64,000 bases of DNA from Pseudomonas sp. ACM7 (GCF_004136015.1 NZ_CP024866.1:3378247-3442246); one strand, 5' to 3'; numbered from the stretch's first letter, positions 12,059 through 25,064 are shown. A program made the numbers and translations. Notes: generated by a model from the letters alone, not told the origin.

Positions 12059-15000
12059 TTGAAAGACCTACTGAATTTGCTGAAAAACCAGGGTCAAGTC
12101 GAAGAGTTCGACGCCATCCGTATTGGATTGGCATCGCCTGAGATGATCCGTTCGTGGTCGTTCGGTGAAGTTAAAAAGCCGGAAACCATCAACTACCGTA
12201 CGTTCAAACCTGAGCGTGACGGCCTGTTCTGCGCCAAGATCTTTGGCCCGGTAAAGGATTACGAGTGCCTGTGCGGTAAGTACAAGCGCTTGAAACACCG
12301 TGGCGTGATCTGCGAGAAGTGCGGCGTTGAAGTCGCGCTGGCTAAAGTTCGTCGTGAGCGCATGGCACACATCGAACTGGCCTCGCCAGTTGCCCACATC
12401 TGGTTCCTGAAATCGCTGCCGTCGCGTATCGGCTTGCTGATGGACATGACCCTGCGTGATATCGAGCGCGTTCTCTACTTCGAGAGCTATGTCGTTATCG
12501 ATCCAGGCATGACCACCCTTGAAAAAGGTCAGCTGCTCAACGATGAGCAGTATTTCGAAGCGCTGGAAGAGTTCGGCGACGATTTCGATGCCCGCATGGG
12601 TGCCGAAGCTGTCCGTGAACTGCTGCACGCTATCGATCTGGAACACGAGATTGGCCGTCTGCGTGAAGAAATTCCGCAAACCAACTCCGAAACCAAAATC
12701 AAGAAGCTGTCCAAGCGTCTGAAGTTGATGGAAGCCTTCCAGGGTTCCGGCAACCTTCCAGAATGGATGGTGCTGACCGTTCTGCCGGTTCTGCCGCCAG
12801 ATCTGCGTCCGCTGGTCCCGCTGGATGGCGGTCGCTTCGCGACTTCCGACCTCAACGATCTGTATCGTCGAGTGATCAACCGTAACAACCGCTTGAAGCG
12901 CCTGCTTGATCTGTCCGCTCCGGACATCATCGTGCGCAACGAAAAGCGTATGTTGCAGGAAGCTGTCGATGCACTGCTCGATAACGGTCGTCGTGGCCGC
13001 GCTATCACTGGTTCCAACAAGCGTCCTCTGAAATCCCTGGCTGACATGATCAAGGGTAAACAAGGTCGTTTCCGTCAGAACTTGCTCGGTAAGCGTGTTG
13101 ACTACTCCGGTCGTTCGGTAATCACCGTAGGTCCGACCCTGCGTCTGCACCAGTGCGGTCTGCCGAAGAAAATGGCTCTCGAGCTGTTCAAGCCGTTCAT
13201 TTTCGGCAAGCTGGAAATGCGTGGTCTCGCGACCACCATTAAAGCTGCCAAGAAGATGGTCGAGCGCGAGCTGCCTGAGGTTTGGGACGTTCTCGCTGAA
13301 GTGATCCGTGAACACCCGGTTCTCCTCAACCGTGCACCGACCCTTCACCGTCTGGGTATCCAGGCGTTTGAACCGGTACTGATCGAAGGTAAGGCTATCC
13401 AGCTGCACCCTCTGGTCTGTGCTGCGTACAACGCCGACTTCGACGGCGACCAAATGGCCGTGCACGTACCGCTGACACTGGAAGCCCAGTTGGAAGCGCG
13501 TGCGTTGATGATGTCGACCAACAACATTCTGTCGCCAGCCAACGGTGAGCCAATCATCGTTCCGTCGCAGGACGTTGTATTGGGTCTGTACTACATGACT
13601 CGTGAAGCGATCAACGCCAAGGGCGAAGGTCGTGTGTTCGCGGATCTGCAAGAAGTTGACCGTGTGTTCCGTGCCGGCGAAGCCGCACTGCACGCCAAGG
13701 TCAAAGTGCGGATCAACGAAACCGTCAACGATCGTGATGGTGGCAGCGTCAAGAACACCCGTATCGTCGACACCACTGTCGGCCGTGCGCTGTTGTTCCA
13801 GGTTGTTCCACCTGGCCTGTCGTACGACGTCGTCAACCAGCCGATGAAGAAGAAGGCGATCTCCAAGCTGATCAACCAGTGCTACCGCGTGGTTGGTTTG
13901 AAAGAGACCGTGATCTTCGCTGACCAGTTGATGTACACCGGTTTTGCCTATTCGACCATTTCCGGCGTTTCCATCGGTGTTAACGACTTCGTTATCCCGG
14001 ATGAAAAAGCCCGCATCATCGGTGCTGCTACCGACGAAGTGAAAGAGATCGAAAGTCAGTACGCCTCCGGCCTGGTAACCCAGGGCGAGAAGTACAACAA
14101 AGTGATCGACCTTTGGTCCAAGGCGAACGACGAAGTTTCCAAGGCGATGATGGCCAACCTCTCGAAAGAGAAAGTCATCGACCGTCATGGCGTCGAAGTC
14201 GACCAGGAATCCTTCAACTCGATGTATATGATGGCCGACTCGGGCGCACGGGGTTCTGCTGCGCAGATCCGTCAGCTCGCCGGTATGCGTGGCCTGATGG
14301 CCAAGCCGGACGGTTCCATCATCGAAACGCCGATTACTGCGAACTTCCGTGAAGGTTTGAGCGTACTTCAGTACTTCATCTCCACTCACGGTGCTCGTAA
14401 AGGTTTGGCGGATACCGCGCTGAAAACTGCGAACTCCGGTTACCTGACTCGTCGTCTGGTAGACGTGGCGCAGGATCTGGTAGTAACCGAGATCGATTGC
14501 GGCACCGAACATGGCCTGGTAATGACTCCGCACATTGAAGGCGGTGACGTTGTTGAGCCGCTGGGTGAGCGCGTATTGGGTCGTGTTATTGCCCGTGACG
14601 TTTTCAAGCCAGGTACCGAAGAAATCATCGTTCCTGCCGGCACGCTGGTAGACGAGAAGTGGGTCGAGTTCATCGAGCTGAACAGCATCGACGAAGTGAT
14701 CGTGCGTTCGCCGATCAGCTGCGAAACCCGCTACGGCATTTGCGCCAAATGCTACGGCCGTGACTTGGCTCGTGGTCACCAGGTGAACATCGGTGAAGCG
14801 GTCGGCGTTATCGCTGCCCAGTCCATCGGTGAGCCGGGTACCCAGCTGACCATGCGTACGTTCCACATCGGTGGTGCGGCAAGCCGGACCTCCGCAGCCG
14901 ACAGCGTTCAGGTGAAGAATGGCGGTACCGTCCGTCTGCACAACCTGAAGCACGTTGAACGAGTAGATGGTTGCCTGGTTGCTGTGTCCCGTTCCGGTGA

Positions 15001-16258
15001 GCTGGCAATCGCTGATGACTTCGGTCGTGAGCGCGAGCGTTACAAGCTGCCGTACGGTGCTGTGATTTCGGTTAAAGAAGGTGACAAGGTCGACGCTGGC
15101 GCAATCGTGGCCAAGTGGGATCCGCACACTCACCCAATCGTTACCGAAATGAAAGGTACCGTGACCTACGTGGGCATGGAAGAAGGCATCACGATCAAGC
15201 GTCAGACAGACGAATTGACCGGTATGACCAACATTGAAGTACTCGACGCCAAAGACCGTCCAGCTGCCGGTAAAGATATCCGTCCTGCTGTGAAGATGGT
15301 TGATGACAACGGCAAGGATCTCTTGCTGCCGGGTACCGACGTAATTGCTCAGTACTTCCTGCCTGCTAACGCCCTGGTCGGTGTAGCGGACGGTGCGAAA
15401 ATCGCGATCGGTGATGTTATCGCTCGTATTCCGCAAGAAACTTCGAAAACCCGTGACATCACCGGTGGTCTGCCGCGTGTTGCCGACTTGTTCGAAGCCC
15501 GTCGTCCGAAAGAAGCCTCGATTCTGGCTGAAGTCAGCGGCACCATCGCGTTCGGTAAAGAGACCAAAGGCAAGCGCCGTCTGGTCATTACCCCGAACGA
15601 CGGTAGCGATCCGTACGAAGAGCTGATTCCGAAGTGGCGTCACCTGAACGTCTTCGAAGGCGAACAGGTAAACCGCGGCGAAGTTATCTCCGACGGCCCG
15701 AGCGATCCACACGACATCCTGCGTCTGCTGGGTGTGAGTGCGCTGGCCAAGTACATCGTGAACGAGATCCAGGACGTTTATCGTCTGCAAGGCGTGAAGA
15801 TCAACGACAAGCACATCGAGACCATCCTGCGTCAGATGCTGCGTAAAGTTGAAATCGCTGAATCCGGCGATTCCAGTTTCATCAAGGGCGACCAGATGGA
15901 ATTGACTCACGTTCTGGTAGAGAACGAACGTTTGGCTGGCGACGAGAAATTCGTTTCCAAGTTCACTCGCGTGCTGTTGGGTATCACCAAGGCGTCGTTG
16001 TCCACCGAATCGTTCATCTCGGCGGCTTCCTTCCAGGAAACCACTCGCGTACTGACCGAGGCGGCGGTAACCGGCAAGCGCGATTACCTGCGCGGCCTGA
16101 AAGAAAACGTGGTCGTGGGTCGTCTGATCCCGGCTGGTACCGGTCTGGCTTATCACAGCGAGCGCAAGCGCCGCCGTGATGCTGACAAACCGTTGCGCGT
16201 AAGCGCCAGTGAAGTGGAAGCTGCACTGACCGAAGCACTGAACTCGAGCGGTAACTGA
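12059..16258 (+). CDS. rpoC: DNA-directed RNA polymerase subunit beta'
   Basis: Beta' subunit, carrying the catalytic Mg ions. The 1399-residue product has the N-terminal zinc site (CLCGKYK then CEKCGV, about 70-88), the catalytic motif [10 protein letters not shown] with D460, D462 and D464, and the second zinc site ([15 protein letters not shown] near 890). The start is TTG at 12059 after a strong CCAGGAGGAAAGG ribosome site; the resulting [11 protein letters not shown] matches the family, so the rare start codon is real. It lies 64 bases after rpoB. Confidence 0.98.
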   Translation: MKDLLNLLKNQGQVEEFDAIRIGLASPEMIRSWSFGEVKKPETINYRTFKPERDGLFCAKIFGPVKDYECLCGKYKRLKHRGVICEKCGVEVALAKVRRERMAHIELASPVAHIWFLKSLPSRIGLLMDMTLRDIERVLYFESYVVIDPGMTTLEKGQLLNDEQYFEALEEFGDDFDARMGAEAVRELLHAIDLEHEIGRLREEIPQTNSETKIKKLSKRLKLMEAFQGSGNLPEWMVLTVLPVLPPDLRPLVPLDGGRFATSDLNDLYRRVINRNNRLKRLLDLSAPDIIVRNEKRMLQEAVDALLDNGRRGRAITGSNKRPLKSLADMIKGKQGRFRQNLLGKRVDYSGRSVITVGPTLRLHQCGLPKKMALELFKPFIFGKLEMRGLATTIKAAKKMVERELPEVWDVLAEVIREHPVLLNRAPTLHRLGIQAFEPVLIEGKAIQLHPLVCAAYNADFDGDQMAVHVPLTLEAQLEARALMMSTNNILSPANGEPIIVPSQDVVLGLYYMTREAINAKGEGRVFADLQEVDRVFRAGEAALHAKVKVRINETVNDRDGGSVKNTRIVDTTVGRALLFQVVPPGLSYDVVNQPMKKKAISKLINQCYRVVGLKETVIFADQLMYTGFAYSTISGVSIGVNDFVIPDEKARIIGAATDEVKEIESQYASGLVTQGEKYNKVIDLWSKANDEVSKAMMANLSKEKVIDRHGVEVDQESFNSMYMMADSGARGSAAQIRQLAGMRGLMAKPDGSIIETPITANFREGLSVLQYFISTHGARKGLADTALKTANSGYLTRRLVDVAQDLVVTEIDCGTEHGLVMTPHIEGGDVVEPLGERVLGRVIARDVFKPGTEEIIVPAGTLVDEKWVEFIELNSIDEVIVRSPISCETRYGICAKCYGRDLARGHQVNIGEAVGVIAAQSIGEPGTQLTMRTFHIGGAASRTSAADSVQVKNGGTVRLHNLKHVERVDGCLVAVSRSGELAIADDFGRERERYKLPYGAVISVKEGDKVDAGAIVAKWDPHTHPIVTEMKGTVTYVGMEEGITIKRQTDELTGMTNIEVLDAKDRPAAGKDIRPAVKMVDDNGKDLLLPGTDVIAQYFLPANALVGVADGAKIAIGDVIARIPQETSKTRDITGGLPRVADLFEARRPKEASILAEVSGTIAFGKETKGKRRLVITPNDGSDPYEELIPKWRHLNVFEGEQVNRGEVISDGPSDPHDILRLLGVSALAKYIVNEIQDVYRLQGVKINDKHIETILRQMLRKVEIAESGDSSFIKGDQMELTHVLVENERLAGDEKFVSKFTRVLLGITKASLSTESFISAASFQETTRVLTEAAVTGKRDYLRGLKENVVVGRLIPAGTGLAYHSERKRRRDADKPLRVSASEVEAALTEALNSSGN

Positions 16259-16354
16259 GTTCTGCAGTAAATAAGCGTGGGGCCCTGGCAGCCCCGCTCA
16301 TCGAATCGAGACAATTTGTCGAGGTTGGATGAGTGGGGAGGTCGGGGCCTTGCC

Positions 16355-16383
16355 TTGACTGGGGACAAGATCCTCTTTAGACT
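16355..16383 (+). promoter_or_regulatory. Sigma70 promoter of the str operon
   Basis: TTGACT (16355-16360) and TAGACT (16378-16383) with exactly 17 bp between them, 92 bases before rpsL. The 216-base rpoC-rpsL spacer otherwise holds only GC-rich inverted sequence near 16278-16300 without a T run, so no firm terminator for rpoBC is called. Confidence 0.78.
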
Positions 16384-16474
16384 CTTGTACCCCTAAATTT
16401 GGCGGGAATTCGTTCCTGCCATTTTGCTTTTCTTGCAAGACAATAGCGTCGCAAGACAACAGTGGAGCTAGTAG

Positions 16475-16846
16475 ATGGCAACTATCAACCAGCTGGTACG
16501 TCAGCCGCGTAAGCGTATCGTCGAGAAATCCGACGTGCCTGCGCTGCAGAACTGCCCGCAACGTCGTGGCGTATGCACCCGTGTGTATACCACCACGCCG
16601 AAAAAACCTAACTCGGCACTGCGTAAAGTATGCCGTGTGCGTCTGACCAACGGTTTCGAGGTTTCCTCGTACATCGGCGGTGAAGGCCACAACCTGCAAG
16701 AGCACAGCGTGGTACTGATCCGCGGCGGTCGTGTAAAAGACTTGCCAGGTGTTCGTTACCACACCGTACGCGGTTCTTTGGATACTTCCGGCGTTAAAGG
16801 TCGTAACCAGGGTCGTTCGAAGTACGGTACCAAGAAGCCTAAGTAG
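16475..16846 (+). CDS. rpsL: 30S ribosomal protein S12
   Basis: S12 lies at the decoding centre and controls accuracy. The 123-residue product has [13 protein letters not shown] with K43 and [13 protein letters not shown] with K88, so it is of the streptomycin-sensitive type. The aspartate after K88 (E. coli D88) is the residue that RimO methylthiolates in E. coli, a reaction helped by YcaO, whose homologue is fused to OsmC at 42013-44217. First gene of the str operon. Confidence 0.98.
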   Translation: MATINQLVRQPRKRIVEKSDVPALQNCPQRRGVCTRVYTTTPKKPNSALRKVCRVRLTNGFEVSSYIGGEGHNLQEHSVVLIRGGRVKDLPGVRYHTVRGSLDTSGVKGRNQGRSKYGTKKPK

Positions 16847-16943
16847 TAGTGGCTTTTTGTAAAAACTGATTTTCTATTTTTCTGAGTCGATAAGAGTAAG
16901 GTCGGAGGCGTCCCGAAAGGGCACCGATTCCGAGCGAACCTGA

Positions 16944-17435
<492 letters not shown>

Positions 17436-17465
17436 TTTTAGCGTCACTAATTTTGCGAGGGCTTT

Positions 17466-19571
17466 ATGGCTCGTACTACACCGATTAACCGCTACCGTAA
17501 CATTGGTATCGTTGCTCACGTGGATGCTGGTAAAACCACCACCACCGAGCGCGTCCTTTTTTACACTGGCAAAAGCCACAAGATGGGCGAGGTGCATGAC
17601 GGCGCCGCGACCACGGACTGGATGGTGCAGGAGCAGGAGCGTGGTATTACCATTACTTCTGCTGCTATTACCACCTTCTGGCAGGGTTCCGAGAAGCAAT
17701 ACGCTGACAAGTACCGCTTCAACGTCATCGATACCCCGGGCCACGTTGACTTCACTATTGAAGTTGAACGTTCCCTGCGTGTACTCGACGGCGCTGTCGT
17801 GGTGTTCTGCGGCACCTCGGGCGTTGAGCCTCAGTCGGAAACCGTATGGCGTCAAGCCAACAAGTACGGCGTTCCACGTCTTGTTTACGTAAACAAGATG
17901 GACCGTGCTGGTGCGAACTTCCTGCGCGTGATCGGTCAGATCAAGCAGCGTCTGGGTCACACCCCGGTGCCAATCCAGTTGGCAATCGGTTCCGAAGACA
18001 ACTTCGAAGGTCAGATCGATCTGATCAACATGGAAGCTGTTTACTGGAACGATGCTGACAAGGGTACTGTTCCGCGTCGCGAAGCTATTCCTGCAGAACT
18101 GCTGGAATTGGCTGAAGAGTGGCGTGACAACATGGTTCAGGCTGCAGCCGAAGCTAGCGAAGAGCTGATGGACAAGTACCTGGAAGGTGAGGAAATCACC
18201 ATCCCGGAAATCAAGGCCGCTCTGCGTCAGCGTACCATCGCTGGTGAGATCGTCTTGGCTGTCTGCGGTTCTTCCTTCAAGAACAAGGGTGTTCCCCTGG
18301 TTCTCGATGCTGTTATCGACTACCTGCCGGCCCCGGTCGACATTCCTGCCATCAAGGGTACTGACCCGGATGACGAGACTATCGAATTGGAGCGTCATGC
18401 AGACGACAGCGAGCCGTTCTCGGCTCTGGCGTTCAAGATCGCTACTGACCCATTCGTGGGTACCTTGACCTTCGTTCGAGTTTACTCGGGCGTGTTGAGC
18501 TCCGGCGACGGCGTGATCAACTCGGTTAAAGGCAAGAAAGAGCGTGTGGGTCGTATGGTGCAAATGCACGCAAACGCCCGCGAAGAAATCAAGGAAGTAC
18601 GCGCTGGCGACATCGCGGCCTTGATCGGCATGAAGGACGTCACCACTGGTGAAACTTTGTGCACCGCTGACAAGCCAATCATCCTGGTTCGCATGGACTT
18701 CCCGGAGCCGGTTATCTCGGTAGCCGTTGAGCCTAAGACCAAGGACGACCAGGAAAAAATGGGTATCGCTCTGGGCAAACTTGCTCAGGAAGATCCATCT
18801 TTCCGCGTTAAAACTGATGAAGAGACTGGTCAAACGATCATCTCCGGCATGGGCGAGCTGCACCTGGACATCCTGGTTGACCGGATGCGCCGTGAGTTCA
18901 ACGTCGAAGCCAACATCGGTAAGCCTCAGGTTTCCTATCGTGAGCGCATCACGAAGAACTGTGAAATCGAAGGTAAGTTCGTTCGTCAATCCGGCGGTCG
19001 TGGCCAGTTCGGTCACTGCTGGATTCGTTTTGCTCCTGCTGACGAAGGTCAGGAAGGTCTGCAATTCGTGAACGAAGTAGTGGGTGGTGTGGTTCCTAAG
19101 GAATACATCCCGGCTATCCAGAAGGGTATCGAAGAGCAGATGAAGAACGGTGTTGTTGCCGGCTATCCGCTGATCGGCCTGAAGGCTACCGTTTTTGATG
19201 GTTCTTACCACGACGTCGACTCCAACGAGATGGCGTTTAAGGTGGCTGCTTCCATGGCGACCAAGCAACTGGCCCAGAAGGGCGGTGGTGAGTTGCTTGA
19301 GCCGATCATGGCGGTAGAGGTTGTTACGCCTGAAGACTATATGGGTGACGTGATGGGCGACCTTAACCGTCGTCGCGGCATGATCCTGGGTATGGAAGAC
19401 ACGGTTTCCGGCAAAGTGATTCGCGCCGAGGTTCCGTTGGGTGAGATGTTCGGTTACGCAACCGACGTCCGTTCCATGTCCCAAGGTCGCGCAAGCTACT
19501 CTATGGAATTCAAAAAATACAATACAGCTCCGTCGCATATCGTCGAAACTGTTACCAAAAAACAAGGCTGA
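17466..19571 (+). CDS. fusA: Elongation factor G
   Basis: EF-G is the GTPase that drives translocation and, with RRF, ribosome recycling. The 701-residue product has the P-loop AHVDAGKT (17-24), the switch region [11 protein letters not shown] and NKMD (about 142-145), followed by domains II-V ending in KKQG. Third gene of the str operon, 30 bases after rpsG. Its 31-base spacing to the second EF-Tu gene is normal. Confidence 0.98.
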   Translation: MARTTPINRYRNIGIVAHVDAGKTTTTERVLFYTGKSHKMGEVHDGAATTDWMVQEQERGITITSAAITTFWQGSEKQYADKYRFNVIDTPGHVDFTIEVERSLRVLDGAVVVFCGTSGVEPQSETVWRQANKYGVPRLVYVNKMDRAGANFLRVIGQIKQRLGHTPVPIQLAIGSEDNFEGQIDLINMEAVYWNDADKGTVPRREAIPAELLELAEEWRDNMVQAAAEASEELMDKYLEGEEITIPEIKAALRQRTIAGEIVLAVCGSSFKNKGVPLVLDAVIDYLPAPVDIPAIKGTDPDDETIELERHADDSEPFSALAFKIATDPFVGTLTFVRVYSGVLSSGDGVINSVKGKKERVGRMVQMHANAREEIKEVRAGDIAALIGMKDVTTGETLCTADKPIILVRMDFPEPVISVAVEPKTKDDQEKMGIALGKLAQEDPSFRVKTDEETGQTIISGMGELHLDILVDRMRREFNVEANIGKPQVSYRERITKNCEIEGKFVRQSGGRGQFGHCWIRFAPADEGQEGLQFVNEVVGGVVPKEYIPAIQKGIEEQMKNGVVAGYPLIGLKATVFDGSYHDVDSNEMAFKVAASMATKQLAQKGGGELLEPIMAVEVVTPEDYMGDVMGDLNRRRGMILGMEDTVSGKVIRAEVPLGEMFGYATDVRSMSQGRASYSMEFKKYNTAPSHIVETVTKKQG

Positions 19572-19601
19572 TTCAGCCCTTTAGGCAAGGAGTTAATTGT
19601 C

Positions 19602-20795
19602 GTGGCTAAAGAAAAATTTGTACGTGACCTCCCGCACGTTAACGTTGGCACTATCGGTCACGTTGACCACGGTAAAACCACGCTGACTGCTGCTCTGACT
19701 CGCGTCTGCTCCGAAGTTTTCGGTTCGGCCGCTGTTGCTTTCGACAAAATCGACAGCGCACCGGAAGAAAAGGCTCGTGGTATCACCATCAATACCGCAC
19801 ACGTTGAATACAACTCGCTGATCCGTCACTACGCTCACGTTGACTGCCCAGGTCACGCTGACTATGTGAAGAACATGATCACCGGTGCTGCTCAGATGGA
19901 CGGCGCTATCCTGGTTTGCTCGGCCGCTGATGGTCCGATGCCTCAGACCCGCGAGCACATCCTGCTGTCCCGTCAGGTTGGCGTTCCGTACATCGTTGTC
20001 TTCCTGAACAAGGCTGACATGGTTGACGACGCTGAGCTGCTGGAACTGGTTGAGATGGAAGTGCGCGATCTGCTGAGTGCTTACGACTTCCCGGGCGACG
20101 ACACTCCGATCATCATCGGTTCCGCTCTGATGGCTCTGAACGGCCAAGACGACAACGAAATGGGCACCACTGCCGTTCGTAAACTGGTTGAGACTCTGGA
20201 CAGCTACATTCCAGATCCAGTTCGTGTTATCGACAAGCCGTTCCTGATGCCAATCGAAGACGTATTCTCGATCTCCGGTCGCGGTACTGTTGTAACTGGC
20301 CGTATCGAGCGCGGTATCGTCAAGGTTCAGGATTCGCTGGAAATCGTTGGTCTGCGTGACACTGTTGTCACCACCTGCACCGGCGTTGAAATGTTCCGTA
20401 AGCTGCTCGACGAAGGTCGTGCTGGCGAGAACTGCGGCGTGCTGCTGCGCGGCACCAAGCGTGACGACGTTGAGCGTGGCCAGGTTCTGGTCAAGCCAGG
20501 TTCGGTTAAGCCGCACACTACCTTCGAAGCTGAAGTGTACGTGTTGAGCAAAGAAGAAGGCGGTCGCCACACTCCGTTCTTCAAAGGCTACCGTCCACAG
20601 TTCTACTTCCGGACCACTGACGTGACCGGTAACTGCGAACTGCCGGAAGGCGTTGAAATGGTAATGCCGGGCGACAACATCAAAATGGTTGTCACCCTGA
20701 TCAAAACCATCGCAATGGAAGATGGTCTGCGTTTCGCTATTCGTGAAGGCGGTCGTACCGTCGGCGCTGGCGTCGTAGCCAAAATCATCGCTTAA
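19602..20795 (+). CDS. tuf: Elongation factor Tu, copy 2
   Basis: Second EF-Tu gene, in the str operon position (tufA). It encodes 397 residues with the same GTPase motifs as copy 1 (GHVDHGKT at 19-26, NKAD at 136-139). It starts with GTG at 19602 after an AAGGAG ribosome site, while copy 1 starts with ATG. The two proteins differ at 28 positions (93% identity), with changes grouped in the N-terminus, at 44-74, 205-256 and 301-309, and at the C-terminal residues. A terminator follows. Confidence 0.98.
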   Translation: MAKEKFVRDLPHVNVGTIGHVDHGKTTLTAALTRVCSEVFGSAAVAFDKIDSAPEEKARGITINTAHVEYNSLIRHYAHVDCPGHADYVKNMITGAAQMDGAILVCSAADGPMPQTREHILLSRQVGVPYIVVFLNKADMVDDAELLELVEMEVRDLLSAYDFPGDDTPIIIGSALMALNGQDDNEMGTTAVRKLVETLDSYIPDPVRVIDKPFLMPIEDVFSISGRGTVVTGRIERGIVKVQDSLEIVGLRDTVVTTCTGVEMFRKLLDEGRAGENCGVLLRGTKRDDVERGQVLVKPGSVKPHTTFEAEVYVLSKEEGGRHTPFFKGYRPQFYFRTTDVTGNCELPEGVEMVMPGDNIKMVVTLIKTIAMEDGLRFAIREGGRTVGAGVVAKIIA

Positions 20796-20810
20796 TAAGT
20801 GATGACTTGA

Positions 20811-20839
20811 AAAAGCCCCCGCCTAGCGGGGGCTTTTTT
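20811..20839 (+). terminator. str operon terminator
   Basis: AAAAGCCCCCGC (20811-20822) pairs with GCGGGGGCTTTT (20826-20837) around loop CTA, with six T. A textbook intrinsic terminator ending at tuf copy 2; the S10 promoter begins seven bases later. Confidence 0.95.
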
Positions 20840-20845
20840 ATTGGG

Positions 20846-20874
20846 TTGACACTGTAGAAACCCGTCTATAGAAT
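20846..20874 (+). promoter_or_regulatory. Sigma70 promoter of the S10 operon
   Basis: TTGACA (20846-20851) and TAGAAT (20869-20874), spaced by 17 bp, directly after the str terminator. The predicted transcript would start near 20881, leaving a leader of only about 55 bases before rpsJ, too short for the long L4-responsive S10 leader of E. coli. Confidence 0.9.
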
Positions 20875-20936
20875 TGCGCCTCCTTTTAACGGGCGTATTG
20901 CGCTCGCTGGGAATAGCAGCCGGAGTCTGAAATCCA

Positions 20937-21248
20937 ATGCAAAATCAGCAAATCCGTATCAGGTTGAAGGCTTTTGACCATCGCCTGATCGACCAATCCA
21001 CCCAGGAAATCGTGGAAACCGCGAAACGTACTGGTGCTCAAGTGCGTGGTCCAATTCCACTGCCTACCCGTAAAGAGCGGTTCACCGTTCTGGTCTCCCC
21101 GCACGTCAACAAAGACGCGCGTGACCAGTACGAGATCCGTACTCATAAGCGCGTTCTGGACATCGTCCAGCCGACGGATAAAACCGTTGATGCGCTTATG
21201 AAGCTTGATCTTGCGGCCGGTGTGGAAGTGCAGATCAGCCTCGGCTAA
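20937..21248 (+). CDS. rpsJ: 30S ribosomal protein S10
   Basis: S10 is a 30S head protein that also serves as NusE in antitermination and as a NusG partner. The 103-residue product ([19 protein letters not shown]) has the family block [19 protein letters not shown] (about 38-56). First gene of the S10 operon under the promoter at 20846. Confidence 0.97.
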
Positions 21249-21328
21249 GACTCGGTCTTAGTCGTGTAACGCTCTGAAATGGGCGGCCATAGCGGGTGAA
21301 AGCCCCGTACACTCATGAGGTTTACAAC

Positions 21329-21964
21329 ATGACTATTGGTGTAGTCGGTCGTAAATGCGGTATGACCCGTATTTTCACCGAAGAAGGTGTCTCCATTCCG
21401 GTCACGGTCATTGAGATCGAACCGAATCGCGTCACCCAGTTCAAAACTGAAGAGACCGATGGCTATCGTGCAGTGCAAGTCACTGTAGGCGAGCGTCGTG
21501 CTTCGCGTGTTACAGCTGCTCAAGCTGGCCACTTCGCTAAAGCGAACGTTGCCGCTGGTCGTACCGTAATGGAATTCCGTCTTGAAGAAGGCGAGTACCA
21601 GGCCGGCGATCTGATCAACGCTGAAATCTTCGCCGCTGGTCAACTGGTTGATGTAACCGGTCAGTCCAAAGGTAAAGGCTTCCAGGGTACGATCAAGCGT
21701 TGGAATTTCCGCGGGCAAGATAATACCCACGGTAACTCCGTATCCCACCGCGTTCCAGGCTCTATCGGCCAGTGCCAGACTCCTGGTCGTGTATTCAAGG
21801 GCAAAAAAATGTCCGGTCATATGGGCGCTGAGCGCGTGACCGTGCAGTCCCTCGAAGTAGTGCGCGTGGACGCTGAACGCAATCTGTTGTTGGTCAAGGG
21901 CGCTGTTCCTGGCGCTACTGGCGGCAACTTGGTTGTACGTCCAGCAGCCAAGGCTCGCGGTTAA
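21329..21964 (+). CDS. rplC: 50S ribosomal protein L3
   Basis: L3 is an early assembly protein near the peptidyl transferase centre. The 211-residue product starts [16 protein letters not shown] at ATG 21329, 80 bases after rpsJ; an in-frame GTG upstream (21296) would add an atypical leader. The loop with [18 protein letters not shown] (about 131-148), including the glutamine methylated by PrmB in E. coli, is present. Confidence 0.96.
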   Translation: MTIGVVGRKCGMTRIFTEEGVSIPVTVIEIEPNRVTQFKTEETDGYRAVQVTVGERRASRVTAAQAGHFAKANVAAGRTVMEFRLEEGEYQAGDLINAEIFAAGQLVDVTGQSKGKGFQGTIKRWNFRGQDNTHGNSVSHRVPGSIGQCQTPGRVFKGKKMSGHMGAERVTVQSLEVVRVDAERNLLLVKGAVPGATGGNLVVRPAAKARG

Positions 21965-21976
21965 GGGGAAGCTGAC

Positions 21977-22579
21977 ATGCAATTAAATGTAAATGACGCT
22001 CAAGCGATCGAAGTTTCCGAACTGACATTTGGCGGCGAATTCAACGAGACGCTGGTTCACCAAGCAGTCGTGGCCTACATGGCCGGCGGCCGTCAAGGTA
22101 GCAAGCAGCAAAAGACCCGTTCCGACGTTCGTGGTGGCGGTAAGCGCCCATGGCGTCAGAAAGGTACTGGCCGTGCTCGTGCCGGTACTATCCGTAGCCC
22201 AATCTGGCGTGGCGGCGGTACCACTTTCGCAGCTCGTCCTCAGGATCACACCCAGAAGCTGAACAAGAAGATGTATCGCGCAGCAATGCGTTCCATCCTT
22301 GCTGAGCTGGTGCGTACTGATCGTCTGGTTGTGGTTCAGGACTTCGCTGTTGATGCACCGAAGACCAAAGATCTGCTGAACAAACTGACCGGCATGGGCC
22401 TGACTGACGTCTTGATCGTGTCTGAAGTGGTTGATCAGAACCTGTACCTGGCTGCTCGTAACCTGCCACACGTTGATGTGCGTGACGTGCAAGGTTCCGA
22501 TCCAGTTAGTCTGATCGCATACGACAAGGTGTTGATCACCGTGTCGGCCGTGAAGAAATTCGAGGAGCTGCTGGGATGA
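21977..22579 (+). CDS. rplD: 50S ribosomal protein L4
   Basis: L4 lines the exit tunnel and in enterobacteria also represses the S10 operon. The 200-residue product has the basic tunnel extension with [18 protein letters not shown] (about 52-69). It starts 12 bases after rplC and its last four bases overlap rplW (ATGA), so translation is coupled. Confidence 0.97.
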
Positions 22580-22875
22580 ACCAGGAACGCGTATTTAAAG
22601 TTCTGCTTGGCCCGCACGTTTCCGAAAAGGCTACGGTTCTGGCTGACAAGAAAGGCCAGTTCGTTTTCAAGGTTGCAACTGACGCAACCAAGCTGGAAAT
22701 CAAGAAGGCCGTCGAAAGCCTGTTCAGCGTGAAAGTAGAGCGTGTTACTACCCTGAATGTTCTGGGTAAGAGCAAGCGCACTGCTCGCGGTCTGGGCAAG
22801 CGTAATGACTGGAAGAAGGCAGTTATCTCCCTTCAGCCAGGCCAAGATCTCGATTTCAGCAGCAGTGCTGAGTAA
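22576..22875 (+). CDS. rplW: 50S ribosomal protein L23
   Basis: L23 sits at the tunnel exit and docks trigger factor and SRP. The 99-residue product ([19 protein letters not shown]) has the typical GPHVSEKA N-terminal block and the extended loop with [17 protein letters not shown]. It overlaps rplD by four bases. Confidence 0.97.
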
Positions 22876-22889
22876 GGAAGGGGTGCATC

Positions 22890-23714
22890 ATGGCAATCGT
22901 TAAATGCAAACCGACTTCCCCTGGCCGCCGTTTTGTGGTCAAGGTGGTCAACCAGGAGCTGCATAAAGGCGCTCCTCACGCACCGCTGCTCGAGAAAAAA
23001 TCGAAGACTGGTGGTCGTAACAACAATGGTCGTATTACCACTCGTCACATCGGTGGTGGCCATAAGCAGCATTATCGTCTGGTCGATTTCCGTCGCAACG
23101 ACAAAGATGGCATCTCTGCCACTGTCGAGCGTATTGAATACGATCCAAACCGTACTGCTCACATCGCTCTGCTGCTGTACGCAGATGGCGAGCGTCGCTA
23201 CATCATCGCCCCTAAAGGCGTGAGTGCTGGTGACCAGCTGATCGCAGGTGCTTTGGCACCGATCAAGCCGGGCAACGCTCTGCAACTGCGTAACATTCCA
23301 GTTGGTAGCACCGTACACGGCATCGAATTGAAGCCAGGTAAAGGCGCGCAAATCGCTCGTTCCGCTGGTGCTTCGGCTCAGCTGGTCGCTCGTGAAGGTG
23401 TCTACGTGACCCTGCGTCTGCGTTCTGGTGAGATGCGTAAAGTGCTGGCTGAATGCCGCGCGACCTTGGGTGAAGTCTCGAACTCCGAGCACAGCCTGCG
23501 TTCGCTGGGTAAAGCTGGTGCCAAACGCTGGCGTGGCGTTCGCCCAACCGTTCGTGGTGTTGCCATGAACCCGGTTGACCACCCACATGGTGGTGGTGAA
23601 GGTCGTACCTCTGGTGGTCGTCATCCGGTATCGCCATGGGGCTTCCCGACTAAGGGCGCGAAGACTCGTGGTAATAAGCGTACCGACAAAATGATCGTCC
23701 GTCGTCGCAAGTAA
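22890..23714 (+). CDS. rplB: 50S ribosomal protein L2
   Basis: L2 is a core 23S-binding protein required for subunit joining and peptidyl transfer. The 274-residue product carries [18 protein letters not shown] near 45-62 and the C-terminal [14 protein letters not shown] (about 224-237) with the conserved histidine. Fourteen bases after rplW. Confidence 0.98.
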   Translation: MAIVKCKPTSPGRRFVVKVVNQELHKGAPHAPLLEKKSKTGGRNNNGRITTRHIGGGHKQHYRLVDFRRNDKDGISATVERIEYDPNRTAHIALLLYADGERRYIIAPKGVSAGDQLIAGALAPIKPGNALQLRNIPVGSTVHGIELKPGKGAQIARSAGASAQLVAREGVYVTLRLRSGEMRKVLAECRATLGEVSNSEHSLRSLGKAGAKRWRGVRPTVRGVAMNPVDHPHGGGEGRTSGGRHPVSPWGFPTKGAKTRGNKRTDKMIVRRRK

Positions 23715-23730
23715 ATAGAGGGATACGACA

Positions 23731-24006
23731 GTGCCACGTTCTCTGAAAAAAGGTCCTTTTATTGATCTTCACCTACTGAAGAAGATCGAAGTGGCGGCGG
23801 AAAAGAACGATCGCAAACCAGTTAAGACCTGGTCGCGCCGTTCCATGATCCTGCCACAAATGGTCGGTTTGACCATTGCTGTGCATAACGGTCGTCAACA
23901 TGTTCCAGTTCTCGTGAACGAAGACATGGTCGGCCACAAACTAGGCGAGTTTGCCGGTACCCGCACATATCGTGGGCACGTGGCAGACAAGAAAGCCAAG
24001 CGTTAA
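23731..24006 (+). CDS. rpsS: 30S ribosomal protein S19
   Basis: S19 binds the 30S head near the A-site finger bridge. The 91-residue product begins [12 protein letters not shown] from a GTG start at 23731 and contains [11 protein letters not shown] and [12 protein letters not shown], both typical. Part of the S10 operon. Confidence 0.97.
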   Translation: MPRSLKKGPFIDLHLLKKIEVAAEKNDRKPVKTWSRRSMILPQMVGLTIAVHNGRQHVPVLVNEDMVGHKLGEFAGTRTYRGHVADKKAKR

Positions 24007-24019
24007 GGGGTAAGGAACG

Positions 24020-24352
24020 ATGGAAGTAGCCGCTAAGTTGTCGGGCGCTCGAATCTCCGCCCAGAAAGCCCGCTTGGTCGCCGACCAGATCCGCGGGAAG
24101 AAGGTGGGCGAAGCGCTCAACCTGTTGGCTTTCAGCAGTAAGAAAGCCGCCGAGATCATGAAGAAAGTGCTGGAGTCGGCCGTAGCCAACGCCGAGCATA
24201 ACGAAGGCGCAGACGTTGATGACCTTAAGGTCAGCACCGTTTTCGTCAACGAAGGGCGTTCGCTGAAGCGAATCATGCCACGTGCCAAAGGCCGTGCTGA
24301 TCGCATCGTCAAGCGGTCTTGCCATATCACTGTCAAGGTTGCTGACAAGTAA
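24020..24352 (+). CDS. rplV: 50S ribosomal protein L22
   Basis: L22 extends a beta-hairpin to the tunnel constriction where macrolides bind. The 110-residue product has [21 protein letters not shown] near the start and the hairpin [16 protein letters not shown] (about 82-97), intact without the deletions linked to erythromycin resistance. Thirteen bases after rpsS. Confidence 0.97.
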
Positions 24353-24365
24353 CGGAGTCGAAGAG

Positions 24366-25052
24366 ATGGGTCAGAAAGTACATCCCATTGGCATTCGCCT
24401 GGGAATCGTCAAGGAGCACACCTCCGTCTGGTACGCAGACGGTCGGACTTATGCGGACTATTTGTTCGCTGATCTGAAGGTGCGTGAGTATCTCCAAGAC
24501 AAACTAAAAAGCGCGTCCGTAAGCCGTATCGATATCCATCGTCCGGCTCAAACTGCACGTATCACCATCCACACCGCTCGTCCAGGTATCGTTATCGGGA
24601 AGAAAGGTGAAGATGTTGAGAAACTGCGTCAGGACCTGACCAAACAAATGGGTGTGCCTGTGCACATCAATATCGAAGAAATCCGCAAGCCGGAACTCGA
24701 CGGTATGTTGGTTGCGCAGAGCGTAGCTCAGCAGCTGGAGCGTCGCGTAATGTTCCGTCGCGCTATGAAGCGCGCTGTACAGAACGCCATGCGCATTGGT
24801 GCCAAAGGCATCAAAATCCAAGTGAGCGGTCGTCTCGGCGGTGCTGAAATCGCACGTACTGAATGGTATCGCGAAGGTCGTGTGCCACTGCACACCCTGC
24901 GTGCCGACATCGACTATGCCAACTACGAAGCTCACACCACTTACGGTGTGATCGGTGTAAAGGTTTGGATCTTCAAAGGCGAAGTAATTGGTGGTCGCCA
25001 AGAAGAACTGAAACCACAAGCACCAGCGCCTCGTAAAAAAGCTGCTAAGTAA
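24366..25052 (+). CDS. rpsC: 30S ribosomal protein S3
   Basis: S3 lies at the mRNA entry and forms part of the ribosomal helicase. The 228-residue product begins [15 protein letters not shown] at ATG 24366; the frame is open further upstream inside rplV but that is not coding. A KH domain with [15 protein letters not shown] spans about 38-107. It starts 13 bases after rplV. Confidence 0.97.
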
Positions 25053-25064
25053 GGGGTACGCCAA

